Of a stretch of 10,631 nt of DNA, positions 6,352 through 10,631 are shown piece after piece (the stretch's first letter is position 1; each line of letters starts with the position of its first letter). The position numbers and the translations under genes were made by a program. Source of the stretch: Bryobacteraceae bacterium (lineage in GTDB: Bacteria > Acidobacteriota > Terriglobia > Bryobacterales > Bryobacteraceae); contig JANXXV010000238.1 of assembly GCA_025350445.1 (NCBI GenBank), forward strand, positions 1-10,631, in the 5' to 3' direction. Below the pieces are notes generated by a model, which saw nothing but the letters and a program-made list of their open reading frames with translations, had not been told where the DNA came from and ran no database searches.

Positions 6352-7632
6352 GTGGCCTCGTTGACCGTTCAGCGGCCGACGCGGGTACGGCATGTCATCC
6401 TCTGGCTGACCGTGGCGGCGTACATGATCACCTACATGGACCGGGTGGTGATCTCGTCGTCAGTTCCCAGTTTGCAGAAAGAGTTCGGCTTCTCAATGGT
6501 GACGGTAGGCTGGATTCTGAGCGCGTTCCGTTGGGGCTACGCGCTTTTCCAACTGCCCGGTGGATGGTTAGGAGACCGATTTGGACCGCGGCGGGCGCTG
6601 ACGTGGATCGTGGTGTGGTGGAGCGTGTTTACATCGGCCACCGCGTTATCGTGGAATTTCGTTTCTATGGCCACGTTCCGCTTCCTCTTTGGTGTGGGGG
6701 AGGCGGGTGCGTTTCCCACGGCGACGCGGTCGCTATCGCGATGGATTCTTCCGGCTGAGCGCGGCTATGCGCAGGGCATCACGCACGCCGGCTCGCGCCT
6801 GGGCGCGGCGATGACGCCGCCGATTGTGGTTTGGATCATGATCGCGTACGGATGGCGCGCGACTTTCGTGGTGTTCGGCACGCTGGGAATTGCCTGGGCT
6901 ATTGTGTGGTTCTGGTATTACCGCGATTCTCCGGAACAACATGCCGGTGTGAATGCCAGTGAGTTGGAATTGATCCATTCGTCAATGGGCGGGCCCAGGC
7001 CGAACATTTCGAAGGTGGTTCCGTGGAAGAAGATCTTGTCTAGCCGAACGCTTTGGTATCTGTCGGTGATGTACTTCTTTTATGGCTACTGCCTGTCGGT
7101 CTATCTGGATTGGTTTCCGACGTACTTGAACTCTTATCGCCACTTCAGCTTGAAGCAGATGGGTTTCTATGCGAGCCTGCCGTTGCTTGCGGGGACGGCC
7201 GGCGATTTGATGGGCGGCGTCTGTACGGACTGGTGGTTGAGGCGCACCGGCAACATCACCATGGCGCGGCGCGGTGTGGCGGTGAGCGGGTTTCTGCTGG
7301 CGGCGGCGGGCATCATTCCGGCTACGCTGACGATGAACTCGATTTATTGCGTTTACTTCAGTTGCATTGCGGTGTTTGGACTGGAGTTGACGGTGGGCGT
7401 ATCGTGGGCCGTGCCGCTGGACATTGGCGGGGATTTCGCGGGGTCGGCGTCGGCGGTGATGAATACATGCGGTAACATAGGAGGCGCAATATCTCCTACG
7501 CTGCTGGCGTATCTGGTGAGTGGTTTTGGCTGGAACGTTCCATTCCTTGTGGCCGCTGGCGTGTGTTTGGCCGCCGCCGCTCTATTCTGTAAAATTGATG
7601 CTAGCCGGCAAATCTTTGTGGAGGGTACATGA
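6352..7632 (+). CDS. MFS transporter, anion:cation symporter-like (sugar-acid/organic-anion type)
   Basis: This 426-residue inner-membrane protein has the twelve-helix pattern of the major facilitator superfamily. Helix one contains YMITYMDRVVIS; the DR pair there is typical of the anion:cation symporter family, whose members import hexuronates, glucarate, galactonate, phthalate and similar carboxylates with protons. The loop after helix two, GGWLGDRFGPRRAL (70-83), is the MFS signature motif A. Helix four carries RFLFGVGEAGAFPTATRSLSRW, also characteristic of the family. A sugar acid or related anion is therefore the likeliest substrate, as an inference. The start is GTG at 6352, since an in-frame TGA sits at 6340-6342; GGTGA about 9 bases upstream and GGAGG at 6332-6336 can serve as ribosome binding sites. 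The stop TGA overlaps the next gene's ATG in an ATGA (7629-7632), the first of three such junctions, so it heads a coupled operon. Confidence 0.93.
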   Translation: MASLTVQRPTRVRHVILWLTVAAYMITYMDRVVISSSVPSLQKEFGFSMVTVGWILSAFRWGYALFQLPGGWLGDRFGPRRALTWIVVWWSVFTSATALSWNFVSMATFRFLFGVGEAGAFPTATRSLSRWILPAERGYAQGITHAGSRLGAAMTPPIVVWIMIAYGWRATFVVFGTLGIAWAIVWFWYYRDSPEQHAGVNASELELIHSSMGGPRPNISKVVPWKKILSSRTLWYLSVMYFFYGYCLSVYLDWFPTYLNSYRHFSLKQMGFYASLPLLAGTAGDLMGGVCTDWWLRRTGNITMARRGVAVSGFLLAAAGIIPATLTMNSIYCVYFSCIAVFGLELTVGVSWAVPLDIGGDFAGSASAVMNTCGNIGGAISPTLLAYLVSGFGWNVPFLVAAGVCLAAAALFCKIDASRQIFVEGT

Positions 7633-8480
7633 CAATCAATCCTAAGAAATGCGTAGCGTGCGGAAACTGCACCTACGTTTGCCCGATGGGCGCTATCTAT
7701 ATTGATCCGGTGATCAAGCGCGCCACCATTAATCGGACCGAATGCGTGGAGTGCTATGCCTGCTACAACGGATTGAGCCAGGAGCATTTGAACCCGGTGA
7801 TTGTCCGCACGATGCGGAAGGTGTTCCAGATGATGCGGCTTCGCTTCGATCCGGAGCCCGATGTTTGTCCGACGGCGGCGTTTGAACCGGATGAACTGAC
7901 TTGGCCGCGCGTGGTGCGCCGCGCGTTTTCCGATCCGCGGGTGCCGCATGAATCGACCGGCATTGAAGGCCGGGGCACGGAAGAAGTGAAGACGAACGAT
8001 GTGTCCGATCGGGTGATGGTGGGCGAGGTTGGATTCACGATTGAGTTCGGGCGGCCGGGGGTGGGCGTGTGGTTCCGCGATATCCAGAAAGCCTGCTGGG
8101 CGCTGGCAAAGGCCGGTGTGGCGTTTGAGAAGAAGAATCCGATTACGTCGCTGATGAGCGATGTTTCGACGGGCACGATCCAGGCCGATGTGATGGGCGA
8201 GAAGCTGATGTCGGCGATCATCGAAATCAAAGTGCCGGTGGCGCGCACGGAAGAGGTTGTGCGGCTGGTGTGGGAGATTGAGAAAGAAGTGGATACGGTG
8301 GTGGTGCTGGGCGTGGGCACGCGCTGCGATGAACAGGGCGAGGAGAATGTGGTGGCGCCGATTCTGGAACGGCTGGGCTACACCTTGCATCGCGCGAAGA
8401 CGAACACGGGGCTGGGCAGGATCACGAATATTGCTAAGGACAGGGCCAACGAACCGGTTCCAATAGGAGCAGCGAAATGA
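7629..8480 (+). CDS. Ferredoxin-domain (4Fe-4S) protein with an uncharacterised C-terminal domain
   Basis: The first ~85 residues of this 283-residue cytosolic protein look like a modified two-cluster ferredoxin. Motif one is complete: C8, C11, C14 and C18 in CVACGNCTYVCP. Motif two has C39, C42 and C45 (CVECYAC), but the fourth cysteine is delayed to C80 in DVCPTAAF, so a ~34-residue, helix-rich insertion splits it. Residues ~125-265 form a domain I cannot name: VGEVGFTIEFGRPGVGVWF, then an alternating alpha/beta run including MSAIIEIKVPV, DTVVVLGVGTRCDE and TNTGLGRI. It has two further cysteines, C156 and C233. No signal peptide or membrane helix is seen, so it should act in the cytosol as an electron carrier or redox subunit. 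It starts and ends in ATGA overlaps (7629 and 8477), so stoichiometric expression with the transporter and the next protein is likely. The ferredoxin call is firm; the reaction and partner are unknown. Confidence 0.88.
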   Translation: MTINPKKCVACGNCTYVCPMGAIYIDPVIKRATINRTECVECYACYNGLSQEHLNPVIVRTMRKVFQMMRLRFDPEPDVCPTAAFEPDELTWPRVVRRAFSDPRVPHESTGIEGRGTEEVKTNDVSDRVMVGEVGFTIEFGRPGVGVWFRDIQKACWALAKAGVAFEKKNPITSLMSDVSTGTIQADVMGEKLMSAIIEIKVPVARTEEVVRLVWEIEKEVDTVVVLGVGTRCDEQGEENVVAPILERLGYTLHRAKTNTGLGRITNIAKDRANEPVPIGAAK

Positions 8481-9154
8481 CAAATACGCTTCACCGCTTC
8501 GGCGATGCCGCAAGCTTCAGCGACGATTACATTGTTTTCGCGATTGCCAGCCGCGGCAAGAATGACGAAGGCGCGCTTGAGAAGCTGCAACGATTTCTCA
8601 GGATGGCGATTCCTTTCGGGCCAGTGAATCTGGGCGATGCGCGGCATGGCGGTTCGCTGCGTCCGTGTAAAAAGATGGATCCGACTTCGCACTGGAATCG
8701 GGATATGAAGCCGGACTTCGAGGCGGTGGTGGCGGGGTTCGATCACATCACCACGGCCGCGGCGGTGTTCGATAGCCGTGTTGCCGCCGAAGATTTCTTT
8801 AAGGCGGTGAAGGAAGCCGATATGGGGCTGAGCGTGAATATTTCCACCAGCGTGGATGGCGCCGAACAGTGCTGCCATGTGGCTGGAATTCCGCGCCACA
8901 GTGTCGGGTATTCGCTTGGGTTCGAGGGCAAGACCGAGAAGCTGCCGAACTCGCAGGTGCTGCTGCTTTCGACCATGTGCGGGCACGGCATGGTAGCGAA
9001 TTCGCTGGCGAAGAAGATGATCGATTGGGTGAAGGAAGGGCGGCGTACACCGGAGCAGGCGGCGACGTATTTGCAGCGGTTCTGTTCGTGCGGCGTGTTT
9101 AATCCTTCGCGTGCGAAGCGGATTCTGGAAGATGCGAGGGGGAGCAGCAAATGA
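8477..9154 (+). CDS. Uncharacterised Cys/His-rich protein co-encoded with the ferredoxin-domain protein
   Basis: I do not recognise this 225-residue protein. No leader or membrane helix is seen, so it is probably cytosolic. Near the N-terminus lie DDYIVFAIASRG (17-27) and MAIPFGPVNLGDARHGGSLR (43-62). Cysteines fall in clusters that look like ligands rather than scattered residues: C64, the pair C132-C133 followed by H134 (EQCCHVAG), C168 with H170 (STMCGHGM) and C203/C205 (FCSCGVFNPSRAKR). An iron-sulfur cluster or other metal site is a reasonable inference. Helical regions such as GMVANSLAKKMIDWVKEG (171-188) and TPEQAATYLQRF (191-202) precede the last cysteines. The ATG sits in an ATGA overlap with the ferredoxin-domain gene (8477-8480), with AGGAG about 10 bases upstream, and its stop overlaps the dehydrogenase start at 9151-9154. 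The coupling suggests a subunit or partner of the ferredoxin-like protein. Real gene, unknown function. Confidence 0.85.
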   Translation: MTNTLHRFGDAASFSDDYIVFAIASRGKNDEGALEKLQRFLRMAIPFGPVNLGDARHGGSLRPCKKMDPTSHWNRDMKPDFEAVVAGFDHITTAAAVFDSRVAAEDFFKAVKEADMGLSVNISTSVDGAEQCCHVAGIPRHSVGYSLGFEGKTEKLPNSQVLLLSTMCGHGMVANSLAKKMIDWVKEGRRTPEQAATYLQRFCSCGVFNPSRAKRILEDARGSSK

Positions 9155-10146
9155 GACGAGTACTTGTTCTACTGGCTGTGTTGCCGCTGATCGCGAGCGC
9201 TCAACAGAAGAAGATTGTGGCTGTTTCGATGGGGCCCGGCTTCATTGAAGAGCTGAACAAAGTTTCGCCGAACGTGCGCGTGGTTGCGGCGGACATGAAG
9301 AACCTGGTGGAACAGGTGGCCGATGCCGATGCCATTTTGGGAACCATCAGCCCGGCGCTTTTCGCGTCGGCGAAGAAGCTGAAGTGGGTGCAGACTTACA
9401 GTGCCGGGGTGGAGACGTTCCGGTTTCCGGAGTTCATCAACAGTGACGTTACGCTGACGAATTGCAAGATTATTCAGGGGCCGAATATAGCCGATCATGC
9501 GTTGGCGATGCTGCTTACGTTGACGCGCAATTTGAATTTGATCGTCGCTGCACGGACGAACGAGAAGTGGGAGAAGGAGAAGTATCATCCGCTGGAGCTT
9601 CGCGGGAAGACGGCGCTGATTGTGGGGATGGGCGGCATCGGACAGCAGATTGCGCAGCGGGCGCATGCGTTCGGGATGACGGTGATTGGCGTGGATCCGA
9701 AGGAGATTCCACTGAATCCGTATGTGAGCAGGATGGTGTTTCCGGACCGGATCGATTCGGTGATTCCGCAGGCGGACGTGGTTTTCATTTCGGCGCCGCA
9801 TACGCCGAAGAGTGAGGGGATGATCGGGCCGAAGCAGTTTGAGCTGATGAAGAAGGGTGCTTATTTTATCGCGGTGTCGCGCGGGAAGCTTTACGATACC
9901 CCGGCGCTGGTGAAGGCGCTGGATTCGCAGAGGCTGTCCGGGGCGGGGTTGGATGTGACGAACCCGGAGCCGCTGCCGGCGGGACATGCGTTGTGGAAGT
10001 TTGAGAATGTGATTATCACGCCACACATTGCCGGGCAGTCGGATGGGGTGCAGGCGCGGCGGGTGGATTTGATCAAAGAGAATATCGCCCGGTTTGAGCG
10101 GGGTGAGCAGATGTTGAATGTGGTGGATAAGATCAAGGGGTTCTGA
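9151..10146 (+). CDS. D-isomer-specific 2-hydroxyacid dehydrogenase with an N-terminal signal peptide
   Basis: This 331-residue protein has the complete D-2-hydroxyacid dehydrogenase fold, which interconverts 2-oxoacids and D-2-hydroxyacids with NAD(P)H. The Rossmann motif is GMGGIG (159-164), and D182 at the end of the next strand suggests NAD over NADP. The catalytic set is intact: R244 (VSRGKLYD), E273 (NPEPLP) and H292 (ITPHIAG). The substrate loop contains QTYSAGVETF (81-90). The odd part is the N-terminus: MRRVLVLLAVLPLIASAQQ has two arginines, a hydrophobic core and an ASA site before Gln18, a textbook signal peptide, although this enzyme class is normally cytosolic. The ATG at 9151 is fixed by the ATGA overlap with the previous gene and a GGGGGAG about 8-14 bases upstream. 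It is the last gene of the coupled set. A 12-base stem-loop follows the stop and a strong hairpin follows further on. The fold is certain; the cellular location is an inference. Confidence 0.93.
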   Translation: MRRVLVLLAVLPLIASAQQKKIVAVSMGPGFIEELNKVSPNVRVVAADMKNLVEQVADADAILGTISPALFASAKKLKWVQTYSAGVETFRFPEFINSDVTLTNCKIIQGPNIADHALAMLLTLTRNLNLIVAARTNEKWEKEKYHPLELRGKTALIVGMGGIGQQIAQRAHAFGMTVIGVDPKEIPLNPYVSRMVFPDRIDSVIPQADVVFISAPHTPKSEGMIGPKQFELMKKGAYFIAVSRGKLYDTPALVKALDSQRLSGAGLDVTNPEPLPAGHALWKFENVIITPHIAGQSDGVQARRVDLIKENIARFERGEQMLNVVDKIKGF

Positions 10147-10150
10147 CGGC

Positions 10151-10209
10151 TGGAGTGATTGCGAATTCCTGAAGCGGCAACGGGCAGTCTTCGGTTTGCA
10201 ATCGCTCCA
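10151..10209 (+). repeat. Stem-loop after the dehydrogenase gene
   Basis: TGGAGTGATTGC (10151-10162) pairs with GCAATCGCTCCA (10198-10209) over 12 positions, one being a G-U wobble. Inside, CTGAAG and CTTCGG (about 10169-10194) can pair as well. It begins four bases after the dehydrogenase stop. No T-run follows, so it is more likely an mRNA 3'-end stabiliser or factor-dependent termination structure than an intrinsic terminator. Confidence 0.45.
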
Positions 10210-10280
10210 AAATCGCAGTAAGTGTTGGGTTATTCGTTGAAGTTCTCCAAACGAAAGGGTTAGGAAAAACGGGCTTCGAA

Positions 10281-10319
10281 CCAGCACTAACAACAATTGT
10301 CAATTGTTGTTAGTGCTGG
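10281..10319. promoter_or_regulatory. 39-base palindrome, probable ParD operator
   Basis: CCAGCACTAACAACAATTG (10281-10299) and CAATTGTTGTTAGTGCTGG (10301-10319) are perfect 19-base inverted arms around a single T. The palindrome covers the -35 and the whole spacer of the parD promoter, so a bound ribbon-helix-helix ParD dimer or ParD-ParE complex would block RNA polymerase. The same sequence read as RNA from the upstream operon forms a very stable hairpin followed within ten bases by TTTTT, so it may also act as a terminator. Confidence 0.82.
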
Positions 10320-10325
10320 TATGAT
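10297..10325 (+). promoter_or_regulatory. Sigma-70-type promoter of the parD gene
   Basis: TTGTCA (10297-10302) is separated by exactly 17 bases from TATGAT (10320-10325), each one mismatch from consensus, and TGG just before the -10 adds an extended -10 TG. The predicted start site, six to seven bases past the -10, falls on or next to the A of the parD ATG at 10332. Confidence 0.75.
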
Positions 10326-10331
10326 TTTTGT

Positions 10332-10598
10332 ATGAACGTCAATCTTGGCACCGTGTTGGACAACTTCATTGCTGAGCTTCTGAATACCGGACTTTACCAA
10401 TCCCAAAGCGAGGTGGTGCGGGAAGGATTGCGGCTGCTGAAGGAGCGGGAAGACTTGAAGAACCTCCGGCTGGTTGAACTTCGAAAGGAAATCGCAATCG
10501 GTAGCGAACAGGCTGATCGTGGCGAGTTCGTTGATGGCGAAGAGGCATTTGCCGAAATCCGCCGGCGTAGCGCAGGGCGGAAGCTCTCCAAGGGCTGA
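10332..10598 (+). CDS. parD: ParD-family antitoxin of a type II toxin-antitoxin pair
   Basis: The 88-residue product has the size and layout of ParD antitoxins (CopG-like ribbon-helix-helix, CC2985-type). The N-terminus MNVNLGTVLDNFIAELLNTG forms the beta strand and first helix, and YQSQSEVVREGLRLLKERE (22-40) is the hallmark second helix with the SEVVREGLRLL motif. The charged C-terminal half (41-88) should wrap around and neutralise ParE. ParD binds DNA as a dimer and represses its own operon; the 39-base palindrome directly upstream fits that role. No Shine-Dalgarno precedes the ATG and the predicted transcription start is at the ATG, so the message is probably leaderless. The TGA at 10596-10598 overlaps the likely first codon of parE. 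The locus is separated from the dehydrogenase by 185 bases and has its own promoter, so it looks like an independent unit. Confidence 0.92.
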   Translation: MNVNLGTVLDNFIAELLNTGLYQSQSEVVREGLRLLKEREDLKNLRLVELRKEIAIGSEQADRGEFVDGEEAFAEIRRRSAGRKLSKG

Positions 10599-10631
10599 AG
10601 CGGTTCATCCTCACCCCCGCGCGCCAAACAG
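10595..10631 (+). CDS. parE: ParE-family toxin, N-terminal fragment (cut by window end), apparent CTG start
   Basis: Only the first 12 codons are present. From CTG at 10595 the frame reads (M)KRFILTPARQT, closely matching the usual ParE opening MKRFxLTPxA. ParE toxins are small RelE-fold proteins; several poison DNA gyrase and are neutralised by ParD. Upstream in this frame a TAG lies at 10568-10570 and no ATG, GTG or TTG occurs between it and 10595, so the start is best placed at the non-canonical CTG, which overlaps the parD TGA as CTGA. GGGCGGAAG and AAGGG upstream could provide ribosome binding, or translation may be coupled to parD. The rest lies beyond the window, so integrity cannot be judged. 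Confidence 0.75.
   Translation, partial: MKRFILTPARQT

Noticed and set aside
7353..8513. 386-codon minus-strand open frame
   Set aside because: A shadow of the MFS and ferredoxin-domain genes; the product is His/Arg-rich without motifs.
9169..10296. 375-codon minus-strand open frame
   Set aside because: A shadow of the dehydrogenase gene, with an Arg/His/Leu-rich composition.
1..10631. CRISPR array, tRNA or insertion-sequence transposase
   Set aside because: No regularly spaced repeats, tRNA-like fold with TTCGA arm, or transposase motif was seen on either strand.

Overview
The window reads as a chromosomal stretch from a moderately GC-rich, Gram-negative-type heterotroph. The density of exported metal-dependent amidohydrolases, a ThuA-like protein and a MauE-thioredoxin fusion recalls Acidobacteriota of the Solibacter/Bryobacter kind. 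That placement is an inference from gene content, because no rRNA or other phylogenetic marker is fully present.

Layout. Positions 1-299 hold the 3' end of hemL (glutamate-1-semialdehyde aminomutase). It converges, with a 16-base overlap, on a small signal-peptide plus C-terminal-anchor protein of unknown function (284-748, minus). Upstream of that on the minus strand is a full-length exported YtcJ-type amidohydrolase (812-2443). Almost touching it head-to-head is a plus-strand gene for a membrane thiol-redox protein, MauE fused to thioredoxin (2454-3365). Positions 3366-3980 contain no convincing protein gene but are rich in potential RNA secondary structure; a decayed, ORF-less group II intron is one tentative reading. 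A secreted ThuA-domain protein (3981-4850, minus) then diverges from an exported imidazolonepropionase-like amidohydrolase (4926-6245, plus).

Downstream lies the most intriguing block. A GTG-started MFS organic-anion symporter (6352-7632), a ferredoxin-domain protein with an unusual second cluster motif (7629-8480), an unrecognised Cys/His-rich protein (8477-9154) and a D-2-hydroxyacid dehydrogenase carrying a signal peptide (9151-10146) are joined by three successive ATGA stop/start overlaps. Such packing implies translational coupling and a shared job, plausibly uptake and redox conversion of a small organic or sugar-acid substrate. The two middle proteins are not families I can name, so this is the best candidate in the window for an undescribed system. 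The upstream amidohydrolase, 106 bases away on the same strand, may belong to the same unit.

The window ends with a ParD/ParE-type toxin-antitoxin locus. A 39-base near-continuous palindrome covers the -35 element and spacer of a strong-looking promoter whose predicted start site coincides with the parD ATG, suggesting a leaderless, autorepressed transcript. The parE toxin then appears to begin at a CTG codon overlapping the parD stop, and runs off the window edge.
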